From: CAYQQK01 sp964420065
Lineage (GTDB): Bacteria > Bacillota > Dethiobacteria > DTU022
Reading direction: 5' to 3'
Assembly (NCBI GenBank): GCA_964420065.1
Contig: CAYQQK010000003.1
Coordinates: 62,001-126,000 of the forward strand
Length of the DNA stretch: 64,000 nucleotides
Every line of letters begins with the position of its first letter. Position 1 is the first letter of the stretch. The notes below the pieces were generated by a model. That model searched no databases. It had not been told where the DNA came from and worked only from the letters and a program-made list of their open reading frames with translations. The position numbers and the translations under genes are program-made. Shown piece by piece: positions 8,452 to 17,495 of this stretch.

Positions 8452-9228
8452 GTGATCGAAGAAATTTTTAACCAGGATTGGTGGTTTCCCTATCTGCTCA
8501 TTACCGCGCGGGTGACCGGGGTGATTTTTCTGTTCCCCTTTTTCGGTTGGCGCGGTGCCCCGGCGGCGATCAGGCTCTGGCTGTCCATGTTCATCGGGCT
8601 GGCCATTTTCTTCTCCTTGCGGGGAGAAATATTTCCTGTTTCCCGGGGCGGGGTGGAAACGGTGTTGTTCATGGCCAAGGAAGTTCTGACAGGGTTGGCA
8701 CTCGGTTACCTGAACCTGTTATTTTTAACGGTGTTCCTCAACACCGGCCAGTTCATCGACATCAAAGCCGGTTTGATGCTTTCCGGAGTGTTCGAACCGC
8801 AATTCGGCAACCAGGTTACTTTTGTAGGGCAGCTCTATTATCTGACGGCGATGGCTTTTTACCTGGCCATCAACGCGCATCATTATTTTTTGCAGGCGTT
8901 GGCAGAAAGTTTTGCTTTGATTCCTTTGGGGGCCGGACTTTTCGGTCGGTCAATCGCAGGCGGGCTGGCCCGGATCCTGGCCGATTCGATTCGCCTTGCT
9001 TTTCAACTGGCTGCGCCGATCATTGTTACCCTGCTTCTAGTTGACCTGGCCCTGGGTCTTGTTGCCCGGACGGTGCCCCAGATCCATGTTTTCATCGAAG
9101 GACTACCCTTGAAGATCGCCCTTTCCCTTTTACTGGTTGCAGTATTGCTGCCTTTGACGGGAATAGCTATGGAAAATTTCCTTAACCGGTTTTTACGGCA
9201 GTATCTTCAATTCATGCAGGGGTGGTGA
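8452..9228 (+). CDS. fliR: FliR, flagellar type III export gate protein
   Basis: 258 residues, highly hydrophobic with about six membrane segments. Recognisable blocks are RVTGVIFLFPFFGWRGAPAAIRLWLS near the N terminus, NTGQFIDIKAGLMLSGVFEPQFGNQV in the middle and QIHVFIEGLPLKIALSLLLVAV near the C terminus. FliR completes the FliPQR export channel. The GTG at 8452 is preceded by GGGGGGAG with good spacing; an upstream ATG at 8416 would lie within the palindromic sequence and is less likely. The gene ends four bases before flhB. Confidence 0.93.
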   Translation: MIEEIFNQDWWFPYLLITARVTGVIFLFPFFGWRGAPAAIRLWLSMFIGLAIFFSLRGEIFPVSRGGVETVLFMAKEVLTGLALGYLNLLFLTVFLNTGQFIDIKAGLMLSGVFEPQFGNQVTFVGQLYYLTAMAFYLAINAHHYFLQALAESFALIPLGAGLFGRSIAGGLARILADSIRLAFQLAAPIIVTLLLVDLALGLVARTVPQIHVFIEGLPLKIALSLLLVAVLLPLTGIAMENFLNRFLRQYLQFMQGW

Positions 9229-9232
9229 AACC

Positions 9233-10318
9233 GTGTTATTTCTCGCCGCAGAGGGAGGAGACAAAACTGAACAACCAACCCCGCACCGCCTTCGGGAAGC
9301 GCGGCGCAAGGGGCAGGTTTTCAAAAGCACAGAACTGAATGCGGCGATCAACATTCTTGGGGTGATGCTGGTACTGCTCCTTCTGGGGCGAATGGCCGGC
9401 GTTGCTTTCCTGGGGATGTTCAGGCATTATTTCGATCAGATCGGGGAACGTGCCGTTGACATGGGCAACATCAAAGCTGTCGGTGCAGAAGCAGGGTATT
9501 TTTATTTTAATCTGGTTGCCCCGATCTTTTTAACCGCCTTGCTTCTCGGGGTAGCATCCAACCTGGCCCAGGTCGGCTTCCTGATTACGCCCTCACAATT
9601 GACACCGCAACCCGGCCGGCTCAATCCCATGGAGGGGTTGAAAAGAATCGTTTCAGGCCGGGCCCTGTTTGAACTGTTGAAATCGCTCCTCAAAATTGTA
9701 ATCGTGGGTCTAGTTGCGTACACGTATGTTCGCGGCCGGCTTGACCGGACCCTGATGCTGCTCGATCGCAGCCCGGTTGTGTGCATGGAATTTTTTTGGC
9801 AGACCATGGTCGAGCTGGGATTGCGGGTCGGGTTTGTTTACGCGGCACTGGCGGTGCTGGACTACCTTTTTCAGCGCTGGGAATACATGAAAAGCATGCG
9901 CATGAGCCGGATGGAGGTTAAAGACGAGTTGAAACACCTGGAAGGGGATCCACTGATCCGTTCCCGGATCCGGGAAAAACAACGGCATCTGGCCCGCCAG
10001 CGTATGCTGCATGACGTGCCCGAAGCGGACGTTGTGGTCACCAACCCGACGGAAATAGCAGTAGCCTTGCGCTATCGCGCTGACCGGGACAGCGCGCCGC
10101 GCGTTGTGGCCAAGGGAATGGCTCGCATTGCTGCACAGATCAAAAAAATCGCCCGGGAAAACGAGGTGCCGGTGGTGGAAAATCCCGGCGTAGCGCGCTT
10201 GCTCTGGAAACAGGCTGAACCGGGTGAGGAAATACCGGTTGATCTTTACCAGGCGGTGGCCGAGATCCTGGCCCTGGTCTACCGGCTTAAGGGAAAACAG
10301 GTTCCCGAGTCGGTATAA
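9233..10318 (+). CDS. flhB: FlhB, flagellar export switch protein
   Basis: 361 residues. It begins with the typical GDKTEQPTPHRLREARRKGQVFKS, has four membrane segments between about residues 30 and 210, and then a cytoplasmic domain with DELKHLEGDPLIRSRIREKQR and the self-cleavage motif. Here the motif reads TNPTE instead of the common NPTH, near residue 265; cleavage occurs between Asn and Pro, both present. FlhB changes export specificity from hook to filament together with FliK. GTG start with GGGGTGGTG upstream. A palindrome-containing gap of 163 bases follows. Confidence 0.94.
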   Translation: MLFLAAEGGDKTEQPTPHRLREARRKGQVFKSTELNAAINILGVMLVLLLLGRMAGVAFLGMFRHYFDQIGERAVDMGNIKAVGAEAGYFYFNLVAPIFLTALLLGVASNLAQVGFLITPSQLTPQPGRLNPMEGLKRIVSGRALFELLKSLLKIVIVGLVAYTYVRGRLDRTLMLLDRSPVVCMEFFWQTMVELGLRVGFVYAALAVLDYLFQRWEYMKSMRMSRMEVKDELKHLEGDPLIRSRIREKQRHLARQRMLHDVPEADVVVTNPTEIAVALRYRADRDSAPRVVAKGMARIAAQIKKIARENEVPVVENPGVARLLWKQAEPGEEIPVDLYQAVAEILALVYRLKGKQVPESV

Positions 10319-10446
10319 AGGACTTCCCTTTTCCCCTTTGCGGGGGGAGAAGGAGGGGCAAAGATTGAACTAACGACGTCTCTATTGTTCAATAATCTTC
10401 TTCTCTCTCACCCCCTGTTTCCCCCAGGGTGAGGAGAAAAGAAGCC
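10319..10446. repeat. Paired GC-rich palindromes, locus 3 of 4, between flhB and flhA
   Basis: Two imperfect stem-loops: CCCTTTTCCCC ttgc GGGGGGAGAAGGAGGGG at about 10325-10357, and CTCTCACCCCCTG tt CCCCCAGGGTGAGGAG at about 10408-10436. Between them is a separate inverted repeat, ATTGAAC (about 10363) with GTTCAAT (about 10387). No promoter is evident; the flhA ribosome site follows at about 10469. Confidence 0.45.
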
Positions 10447-10481
10447 GGGGAAGAAGCAGTTTGTACGGGAGGTAGAACAAC

Positions 10482-12566
10482 ATGACCTCTAGATCGGGAG
10501 CGGGCCGTAAAATACCATGGATAGCCTATATCCGGGGCAACCTGGATATTGTAGGAATGATCGCCTTTGTCTTTGTGGTCGCTATTATTATCATCCCAAT
10601 CCCGACTGGTTTGCTGGATCTGCTCCTGACCTTCAATATCACTATCGGCCTGGTCATTTTACTGAACATTCTTTTCACCAGGGAAACCCGGCAACTACAC
10701 ATCTTCCCTTCCGCATTGCTGGCCACGACCCTCTTCCGCCTGGCGCTGAACATCTCATCGACCCGCCTTATTTTGTCCCAGGCCGATGCCGGAAGAGTAA
10801 TTCAGGCCTTCGGCCAATTTGTGGTCGGGGGCAACATGGTCGTCGGAATGGTCATCTTTTTGATCATCACCGTTGTCCAGTTCGTGGTTATAACCAACGG
10901 GGCGGGGAGGATTGCCGAGGTGGCGGCCCGGTTCACTCTTGATGCTCTGCCCGGCAAGCAAATGAGTATCGATGCCGATTTCAATGCCGGTTTGATCGAT
11001 GAGAAGGAGGCCCGTTACCGGAGAAAGGAGCTGCAACAGGAAGCCGACTTTTACGGGGCGATGGACGGCGCCAGCAAATTTGTGCGGGGTGATGCCATTG
11101 CCGGGATCGTGATCGTGTTGATCAATATTATCGGGGGGCTGTCGATCGGGGTGCTGCAACGGGGAATGGAGGTGGCCGAAGCAGCCCGGGTCTATACCGT
11201 ACTGACGGTGGGGGACGGATTGGTGGCCCAGGTGCCGGCTTTGCTCATATCCACTGCCGCCGGCATGCTGGTGACCCGCTCAACCGCGGAAGCTTCCTTT
11301 GGCGAAGAGATCACCGGGCAGTTTTTCAGTTATCCCAAGGTGATCATGCTCGCCGCGGTGCTTCTCTTTTTTCTTGGCCTTGTTCCGGGGTTGCCCGAAA
11401 TACCTTTTTTCATGCTGGCCGGTGCATTCGGGATGGTTGCTTTTACCCTGACGCGCGAACAGAAACGGGCGGCAGCGGAACCGGAAGAAGATAAAAGACC
11501 GGCGGCGAAAGAGCCGGAGGACTTTCGGCAGATCCTGAAAGTTGAATTGCTGGAAATAGAAATTGGCTATAATCTGGTTCCGTTGACTGATGAAACTGCA
11601 GGAGGAAACCTTCTTGAACGTATCACCGCGGCCCGACACCGGGCGATCAAGGAGCTGGGCATGATCATCCAGCCGATCCGGGTTCGCGACAATTTGCACC
11701 TGGCGCCGAACGAGTACCTGTTCAGGTTAAAGGGTAACGAAATCGTTCGCAACGAGGTCCGTCCCGGAATGTTCCTGGCTTTGAACCCGGAGGGTGAGCT
11801 GCCGGATACGCTCGAGGGCCTGCCTACCCGTGAGCCTACTTTCGACTTACCGGCCCAGTGGATCGGTGCGGATCAAAAAAACCATGCCGAGATGCTGGGG
11901 CTGACCGTGGTTGACGCGGCCACGGTTCTGGTGACCCACCTCCTGGAAACGATCCGGAACAACGCGCACGAGCTTCTGGGCCGGCAAACAGTCCAGGAAA
12001 TGTTGCAAATCGTGAAAGAGAACCAACCGGCGGTGGTCGAAGAGCTGCTGCCCGAGATCATGACCCTGGGTGCAATCCAGAAAGTTTTGCAAAACCTGTT
12101 GCGCGAGAGGGTGCCCCTGCACGATCTGGTTACGATTTTGGAAGAACTGACCGACCAGGCGCGAACGATAAAGGAGATCGATTTTCTGACAGAATCGGTC
12201 CGTCAGACTCTCTGTCGCACCATCACCGGCCTTTATGCTGACTCCGGCGGTCGCCTCAAGGTAATCACCCTTGATCCCGCACTGGAACAAAAGCTGGCCG
12301 AATCGCTGCAAACCACCCGGCAAGGCCTGTTTCCCATTTTGGAACCGCAAGCGGCACGGAACCTGCTCACCGGTCTGGGGAGGATGGTTGAAAAGGTGAC
12401 CGGAAAGGGGATCACGCCCATCGTGATGACCGCACCCGGTATTCGCCTGCCCTTCCGGCGCATGATTGAACGCTCTTTTCCACAGGTGGCGGTTTTATCC
12501 GTGCATGAAATTTTACCCGAAACAGCAGTGGAAGCAGTGGGGGTGATCCGGGAAGATGAAAATTAG
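10482..12566 (+). CDS. flhA: FlhA, flagellar export gate/ion channel protein
   Basis: 694 residues, the normal FlhA size. The N-terminal half has about eight membrane segments and the conserved cytoplasmic FHIPEP-type loop (here MSIDADFNAGLIDEKEARYRRKELQQEADFYGAMDGASKFVRGDAIAG split over residues 160-210). The C-terminal soluble domain (about 360-690) forms the nonameric ring that receives chaperone-substrate complexes. ATG with CGGGAGG upstream. It overlaps flhF by 11 bases, as in many Gram-positive flagellar operons. Confidence 0.97.
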   Translation: MTSRSGAGRKIPWIAYIRGNLDIVGMIAFVFVVAIIIIPIPTGLLDLLLTFNITIGLVILLNILFTRETRQLHIFPSALLATTLFRLALNISSTRLILSQADAGRVIQAFGQFVVGGNMVVGMVIFLIITVVQFVVITNGAGRIAEVAARFTLDALPGKQMSIDADFNAGLIDEKEARYRRKELQQEADFYGAMDGASKFVRGDAIAGIVIVLINIIGGLSIGVLQRGMEVAEAARVYTVLTVGDGLVAQVPALLISTAAGMLVTRSTAEASFGEEITGQFFSYPKVIMLAAVLLFFLGLVPGLPEIPFFMLAGAFGMVAFTLTREQKRAAAEPEEDKRPAAKEPEDFRQILKVELLEIEIGYNLVPLTDETAGGNLLERITAARHRAIKELGMIIQPIRVRDNLHLAPNEYLFRLKGNEIVRNEVRPGMFLALNPEGELPDTLEGLPTREPTFDLPAQWIGADQKNHAEMLGLTVVDAATVLVTHLLETIRNNAHELLGRQTVQEMLQIVKENQPAVVEELLPEIMTLGAIQKVLQNLLRERVPLHDLVTILEELTDQARTIKEIDFLTESVRQTLCRTITGLYADSGGRLKVITLDPALEQKLAESLQTTRQGLFPILEPQAARNLLTGLGRMVEKVTGKGITPIVMTAPGIRLPFRRMIERSFPQVAVLSVHEILPETAVEAVGVIREDEN

Positions 12567-13701
12567 AAAATTCTTCTGCAATGGCGTCCACGAAGGGTTG
12601 CAAAGGGTTAAGCGGGAACTCGGACCCGATGCGATGATTTTGCAGTGTCGCAAAGCCCGACGCCGGGGATTCGCCGGGTTGTTTGCCCCTCCGGGGGTGG
12701 AGATAATTGCAGTGCTGGACTGTTCCCCCGGACCGGCAGTTTTTGAAGACAGGGTGCGGGAAACAAAAACAGGCCGGGAATGGGTCCGGCCCGAAACGGT
12801 GCACGCGGGGCAACGAGAGTTAAGAAGTTTGATCCGGGAGGCCAAACCGGAGGGGAAAGTCGCTCTCCCCCCTGTTTCCCGTAACCGGTTTCACCTCTGG
12901 CAGGCGTTGCTCGAACGCCATGATCTTGATCCGGCCTTGCGCGAGGCTATTTTGGGCGAACTGGAACACAGTATAACAGGTTCAACCGTTCCGGTTCCGG
13001 AAACAACGGCCTTGGCGCTGGTAAAAGAGACGATCCGTCGTATTCCCCGGTGTCATGAAAAAACAAACCGGGTCAAAATACTGGTCGGTCCGACCGGGGT
13101 GGGGAAAACCACTACCCTGGCCAAACTGGCGGCGCGGTATTCCCTTTTTCACCGGGAGAAGGTGGGCCTGATCACGGTCGATCATTATCGGATCGGGGCG
13201 GTGGAACAGCTTGGCACCTACGCCGATATTATCGGGTTGCCGATGGAAACGGTACTGGCCCCCGACGAACTACCGGCAGCCCTGGCCTGTCTCGAGGGCT
13301 GTCGGCATATCCTGGTAGATACTGCGGGAAAACCGACGGGGAACCCGGATGAAATTGAAGATCTGTCCGCCTATATCAAACAGCTGTTGCCGGCCGAGGT
13401 GTTTTTGGTTGTCAGCGCCACAACCCGCCGGCAGGACCTGCAGCTCATTGCCGACAGTTTTGCCGCGCTGCACTATAACCGGCTCATCATCACCAAAATG
13501 GATGAGACCGCTTCCTTCGGCGCCCTGCTCAACGCACCGCATTATACGGGCTGTTCACTGGCCTACCTGACCGATGGGCAAAGCGTACCTGAAGATTTGC
13601 AACTGGCCCGGGAAGTGAACCTGGAGACCCTACTCTTTCCCGGGGGAGGTGAAACCGGTTGGCCGATCAGGCAGAAAAGTTGCGGGAGTATGCTGTCGTA
13701 A
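12556..13701 (+). CDS. flhF: FlhF, SRP-type GTPase for flagellar placement
   Basis: 381 residues. The N terminus (MKIRKFFCNGVHEGLQRVKRELGPDA) and basic linker are typical of FlhF, and the NG domain starts near residue 130. The P-loop GPTGVGKTTT is at about 176-185, followed by VDHYRIGAVEQLGTYADI, the G3 region VDTAGK and the G4-like TKMDE near 313-317. FlhF is a membrane-targeted dimeric GTPase that sets the place and number of flagella with FlhG. Its 3' end overlaps the flhG start by about 43 bases. Confidence 0.93.
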   Translation: MKIRKFFCNGVHEGLQRVKRELGPDAMILQCRKARRRGFAGLFAPPGVEIIAVLDCSPGPAVFEDRVRETKTGREWVRPETVHAGQRELRSLIREAKPEGKVALPPVSRNRFHLWQALLERHDLDPALREAILGELEHSITGSTVPVPETTALALVKETIRRIPRCHEKTNRVKILVGPTGVGKTTTLAKLAARYSLFHREKVGLITVDHYRIGAVEQLGTYADIIGLPMETVLAPDELPAALACLEGCRHILVDTAGKPTGNPDEIEDLSAYIKQLLPAEVFLVVSATTRRQDLQLIADSFAALHYNRLIITKMDETASFGALLNAPHYTGCSLAYLTDGQSVPEDLQLAREVNLETLLFPGGGETGWPIRQKSCGSMLS

Positions 13702-14591
13702 CAGGACACGAGGCCACGACCGGAAGAGCAGGGACATGCCGGGTTGTAACTGTCACCAGCGGTAAAGGGGGTGTCGGCAAGAGCAGCCTGGCGCTGAATA
13801 TGTCCCTGGCTCTGGCCCGTGCGGGAAGCCGGGTAGCCGTTGCCGATCTGGATCTCGGCCTGGCCAATCTCGATGTTTTACTGAATATGCTGCCGCGTTA
13901 TACCATGAACGACCTGCTTGACGGGACAAAAGGTTTGGCGGAGGTGGTGCTGACCGGGCCCTATGGGTTGCGACTGGTGCCGGGTTGCACGGGTACTTTT
14001 GATATGGCCAACCTCGACCCGGTTCGAACGGGCCGTCTCATCGAAAAATTGCGGTTGCTGGAACAAGAATGTGATCTCCTCTTTTTAGATACCGGAGCCG
14101 GGCTTTCCCGTCCCATCCTTGATTTTGTCCGGGCGGCCGATGAGTTTATTGTCGTCACCACACCCGACCCGACCGCCCTGACCGATGCTTACGGCATCCT
14201 GAAAGCCATCTTCCAGCGCGGCGATGCCGGAAAAGGTTACATTGTCATCAATTTTGTTCGTTGTACCAGGCAGGGGGAAGAGGTTTTTGAAAAATTACGG
14301 CAGGTTGTTCAACGCTACCTGCCCGGAATGGATATTCAGTACCTGGGCGGGATCAGCTACGACCCGGCCGTAGCTGAAGCTGTTCGGAACTTCACCCCTT
14401 TTATACTCAGTCACCCCGGATCTGTTGCGGCAGATGCCGTGAATCGGATCGCCCGGCGGCATTATCTTAGTGCCAATAGATCCGAGAACCGTCCGGCGGG
14501 GCTGATCTCTTTTTTGAACCGGCTCAAAAATTTCGATTCGGGCCGGATCCGGCCCGAATCGGGGCCGGCCGGCAGTGCACCGGCCCGGTAG
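13659..14591 (+). CDS. flhG: FlhG (YlxH), MinD-type ATPase controlling flagellar number
   Basis: 310 residues. The deviant Walker A motif TSGKGGVGKSS is at about residues 32-42, followed by VAVADLDLGLANLDVLL, which identifies the MinD/FlhG group; a second ATPase motif lies at LLFLDTGAGLS. FlhG stimulates FlhF GTPase and interacts with FliM/FliN(Y) during C-ring assembly. The N terminus carries a short DQAEKLRE-like segment typical of the FlhF-activating region. TTG start with GGGGGAGGTGA upstream. A Ser/Gly/Pro-rich tail of about 25 residues ends the protein. Confidence 0.92.
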   Translation: MADQAEKLREYAVVTGHEATTGRAGTCRVVTVTSGKGGVGKSSLALNMSLALARAGSRVAVADLDLGLANLDVLLNMLPRYTMNDLLDGTKGLAEVVLTGPYGLRLVPGCTGTFDMANLDPVRTGRLIEKLRLLEQECDLLFLDTGAGLSRPILDFVRAADEFIVVTTPDPTALTDAYGILKAIFQRGDAGKGYIVINFVRCTRQGEEVFEKLRQVVQRYLPGMDIQYLGGISYDPAVAEAVRNFTPFILSHPGSVAADAVNRIARRHYLSANRSENRPAGLISFLNRLKNFDSGRIRPESGPAGSAPAR

Positions 14592-14633
14592 AGGCCGGGT
14601 GCAAATAAACGACAACAAAAGGCGGGACATGTT

Positions 14634-15365
14634 TTGGAGCGCAAAACGAGGAGCGGGTCGGGCATGGCAGGCCGTGATCCATTCCAAAGCGGAACCAGGA
14701 TCCAGGTATTCCATAAAACGGAGTGGCTTTCCTGTACCGCACTGATCGGTGAAACCGGAAAGGATTTTTTTACGATCACTTTCTCCCCGGCGGGGAGAAG
14801 AAAACCGGAAATGCCGCCGGGCAGCACATGGATGTTTTGCCTGCTCCGGGAAGAAGGTCTTTATCGTTTCAGCGCTCCGGTGATGGAATGTATCACCAGG
14901 CCCGGGGCGCTTCCGGTCTACCGCGTTGCCCGGCCCTCCCTGATGCAGCGGCAACAGCGGCGGCGGTTTGTCCGCCTTTCTTGCAACCTTAGTGCGCTCT
15001 ATTGGAGGTTGGAACGGAAGTTTCCTCACCCGACGGGGAAAAGGTGCGCCGCAGGTCTGCTTTCATCCATGGTGGAACAACAGCCGGGCACCGAGGCGCG
15101 GGTTTTGAACATTTCCGGGGGCGGCCTGAAACTGCTTGCCCCGGAGCACCTGCCTCTGGGGACGCGGCTACTGTTGCAATTACAACTTGATGCCCCGGAG
15201 GCCAGGATGCTTGTGGCGGAGGGTATTATCGAGCGGGTGCAGCCGGTAGATCCAAAATACCGGAACCGGTTTCAAATCGGGGTTTCTTTCAGTGCCATTC
15301 ACCGGGGTGCGCGTGAACGGATCATTCGCTACATTTTCCGCCGTCTGCGCTGCCGTTTTCGGTAA
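14634..15365 (+). CDS. PilZ-domain protein with YcgR-type N domain, c-di-GMP flagellar brake
   Basis: 243 residues. An N-terminal beta-rich YcgR-like domain (about 15-95) is followed by a PilZ domain: the c-di-GMP-binding arginine motif appears as QRRRFVRLSC near 103-112, and the second motif as NISGGGLKLL near 160-169 (N in place of the usual D of DxSxxG). Such proteins bind c-di-GMP and slow or stop the flagellar motor through the stator or switch. A segment between the two motifs is longer than usual (about 45 residues). TTG start; the upstream sequence GGCGGGAC is only a weak ribosome site, so the start is uncertain. Confidence 0.82.
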   Translation: MERKTRSGSGMAGRDPFQSGTRIQVFHKTEWLSCTALIGETGKDFFTITFSPAGRRKPEMPPGSTWMFCLLREEGLYRFSAPVMECITRPGALPVYRVARPSLMQRQQRRRFVRLSCNLSALYWRLERKFPHPTGKRCAAGLLSSMVEQQPGTEARVLNISGGGLKLLAPEHLPLGTRLLLQLQLDAPEARMLVAEGIIERVQPVDPKYRNRFQIGVSFSAIHRGARERIIRYIFRRLRCRFR

Positions 15366-15414
15366 AATCCCGGTCGGAAGCGGAATCATGATCTGTGGAA
15401 GGAGGTTGCCGGTA

Positions 15415-16179
15415 ATGGAACATGCGATCAGCACGAGTTTGGAGGAACAGGAGTCCGCCCAAAAGGAGGCCATTGTTCTATCCTTTCTGCCCCTGATCAA
15501 AAAGCTCTCCGGTAAACTGAGCCTGGCCCTGCCCCCTTCTTTGGATGAGGGAGACTTGATCAACAGTGGCATCATCGGCTTGTTGGAAGCTTTGGGACGC
15601 TATGATCCCACGCGCAAGGTCAAATTCAGTGCTTTTGCCATGAGCCGGATCCGGGGAGCAATGATCGATGAACTGCGCAAGGTTAGCCTGGCACCGCGTT
15701 CCTTTTTTCCTCGCCTGCGCCTGGTCCAGGAAGCTGAAGCCCGGCTTCGTCAGAAGCTGCAACGGGAACCTTCTTCGGCCGAGACGGCCCGTTTTTTGGG
15801 CTGGACCGAATCTGCCCTGAATCAGGTTTGGGCCGGCTTCAACCTGCTGGCGGTGCTTTCCCTTGAGAAATTACTTTTTGAATCGATCCGGGGAGATGCC
15901 TTGAAATTGGAGGAAACACTTTCCGCGGATTGGGGTGATCCGGAAGAAGCCATGCTGGGGGATGAAAAAATGTCCATCCTTTCCGCGGCCCTGGACCGGC
16001 TACCGCCCCGGGAGAAACTGCTTCTATCACTTTACTACTATGAAGACCTGACGCAAAAAGAGATTGCCACCATGATGAACATATCCACGGTTCGGGTTTC
16101 GCAGCTGCATGCCCGGGCACTCCGGCGTCTGCGCGAAATCCTGGTGCCCGGGGCTGAGGGTGAAACGGGGGCGTTTTGA
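15415..16179 (+). CDS. fliA: Sigma-28 family flagellar RNA polymerase sigma factor (FliA/SigD)
   Basis: 254 residues with regions 2, 3 and 4 of sigma-28. Region 2 includes LPPSLDEGDLINSGIIGLLEALGRYDP and KFSAFAMSRIRGAMIDELR; region 4 includes LPPREKLLLSLYYYEDLTQKEIA and ISTVRVSQLHARALRRLR, the -35 binding helix-turn-helix. It directs late flagellar and chemotaxis promoters. The ATG at 15415 has GGAAGGAGG at 15397-15405; an upstream in-frame start would overlap the pilZ gene. Position after flhG and before a SwrB-like gene is the same as for sigD of Bacillus. Confidence 0.94.
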   Translation: MEHAISTSLEEQESAQKEAIVLSFLPLIKKLSGKLSLALPPSLDEGDLINSGIIGLLEALGRYDPTRKVKFSAFAMSRIRGAMIDELRKVSLAPRSFFPRLRLVQEAEARLRQKLQREPSSAETARFLGWTESALNQVWAGFNLLAVLSLEKLLFESIRGDALKLEETLSADWGDPEEAMLGDEKMSILSAALDRLPPREKLLLSLYYYEDLTQKEIATMMNISTVRVSQLHARALRRLREILVPGAEGETGAF

Positions 16180-16200
16180 TGGACAGGAGGCGAGCATGCA

Positions 16201-16605
16201 ATGGGATTGTTTGTTCTTGGCTTTTTTGGAGGTAGCCTGGCCGTTCTGGCCTGGGGACATCTCAAAAAGAAGAGCGAGACCTTCGATCATTTTCTGCACC
16301 GGGAGCTGGCTGTTCCGGTACAGTCGGGGCGGCTTCCGGAAAGTAAACATGTGTTGTTGGGCGGGGAAAATGTGGTTGTTTCTCCGCCGGCCCGCCGCCG
16401 TTTTTTTTCAGAAAACGACGGGGGCGGTCGGATGCGGAATCACGGGTTAACGTCCGGATACCGACAGGCGCCATCCGTGAAGAAGGAACAGGTCCTGGAG
16501 CTGCACGAGCAAGGATACCCTGAAGAACAAATTCTGCGCGAAACATGCTTGGGCAAGGGAGCGGTGGATCTGATCCTGACCATGCAAAAAAAAGGGATGT
16601 TCTAA
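16201..16605 (+). CDS. SwrB-position membrane protein with DUF6115-like C terminus
   Basis: 134 residues: an N-terminal membrane helix (about 2-20, LFVLGFFGGSLAVLAW), a variable linker, and a C-terminal helical segment (VLELHEQGYPEEQILRET followed by GKGAVDLILTM) that looks like a small helix-turn-helix. The gene directly follows the flagellar sigma factor, the place of swrB (ylxL) in Bacillus, whose product promotes assembly of the basal body. Sequence similarity to SwrB itself is not visible by eye, so equivalence is inferred from position and design. The start at 16201 follows AGGAGGCGAGCATGCA, with ATG as first codon. Confidence 0.65.
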   Translation: MGLFVLGFFGGSLAVLAWGHLKKKSETFDHFLHRELAVPVQSGRLPESKHVLLGGENVVVSPPARRRFFSENDGGGRMRNHGLTSGYRQAPSVKKEQVLELHEQGYPEEQILRETCLGKGAVDLILTMQKKGMF

Positions 16606-16674
16606 CCGACGGTGCCGGTCTGGCGGTCGGAAGGATGCAGGCGGCATCGGCAGTACAAACGGAGGTGAGATCGA

Positions 16675-17451
16675 TTGCGCGGGCTTTATATCGCCGAAAC
16701 AGCCTTGCTGGTACAGGAAGCCCGGTTGGAGGCAACGAGCAACAATCTGGCCAATCTGCGTAGCAGCGGTTTCAAAAAGGACCGGGCCGTGGCAACCAGT
16801 TTTGCCGAATGGCTCATTTCCCGCCGGGAAAGCCATGATCAGACCGCTTCACCGGTAGTAACCGGGTCGCCAACCGGGAGAATACCGCACGGTGCGGCCG
16901 TATCGGAAGTGCACACTGATTTTTCAAGCGGGCACCTGGATGCGACGGGAAGACCCCTTGATCTGGCCCTGATCGGAGATGGTTATTTTCAGGTAGAAAC
17001 ACCGGATGGATTTCGCTACACACGGAACGGACACTTCATGGTTGATGCGGAAGGCCTTCTGGTGACCGCTGCCGGGCTGCGGGTGTGGGGCCTGGACGGT
17101 CCGATCAGCATTGACGGTGGTGAGGGGGAAATTACCATTTCATCACAAGGGTTGATTACCGTTGGCGGGACCCAGGCCGGACAGATCCTTATTGCGGTTT
17201 TCCCGGCGGACAGTTTACTCATCAAGGCCGGGCACAGCCTGTTTGAGGCCACGGTACCCCCCCTGGTCGAAGGCGATGATGAGGGCGGAGGAGAGATCTG
17301 GTCCGGTTATCTTGAAGGTTCGAACGTGGATCTGGGCCGGGAAATGGTTGCTCTGATCGAAATCCAGCGCTCCTATGAAGCGGTGCAACGATCTTATGCT
17401 ACCTGTGATGCCATCTTGAAAAAAGCGGCCAATGATCTCGGCAGCCTTTAA
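16675..17451 (+). CDS. flgF: FlgF/FlhO-type flagellar rod protein
   Basis: 258 residues. N-terminal rod signature LEATSNNLANLRSSGFKK and C-terminal coiled-coil segment LEGSNVDLGREMVALIEIQRSYEAVQRS identify a rod/hook-basal-body protein. The GDGYFQVETPDGFRYTRNGHF block in the middle is typical of FlgF/FlgG. As the first of two neighbouring rod genes behind the sigma factor it most likely corresponds to FlgF (FlhO of Bacillus). TTG start with GGAGGTGA at 16661-16668. The two neighbouring rod genes are divergent in sequence, so distinct rod roles are likely. Confidence 0.85.
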   Translation: MRGLYIAETALLVQEARLEATSNNLANLRSSGFKKDRAVATSFAEWLISRRESHDQTASPVVTGSPTGRIPHGAAVSEVHTDFSSGHLDATGRPLDLALIGDGYFQVETPDGFRYTRNGHFMVDAEGLLVTAAGLRVWGLDGPISIDGGEGEITISSQGLITVGGTQAGQILIAVFPADSLLIKAGHSLFEATVPPLVEGDDEGGGEIWSGYLEGSNVDLGREMVALIEIQRSYEAVQRSYATCDAILKKAANDLGSL

Positions 17452-17495
17452 AATATGGCCATAGAGCCGAATGAATCAAGAAATGGGGTGTCAAA

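Noticed and set aside
10482..12566. Possible frameshift in flhA
   Set aside because: One continuous 694-residue frame with all domains present; no break.
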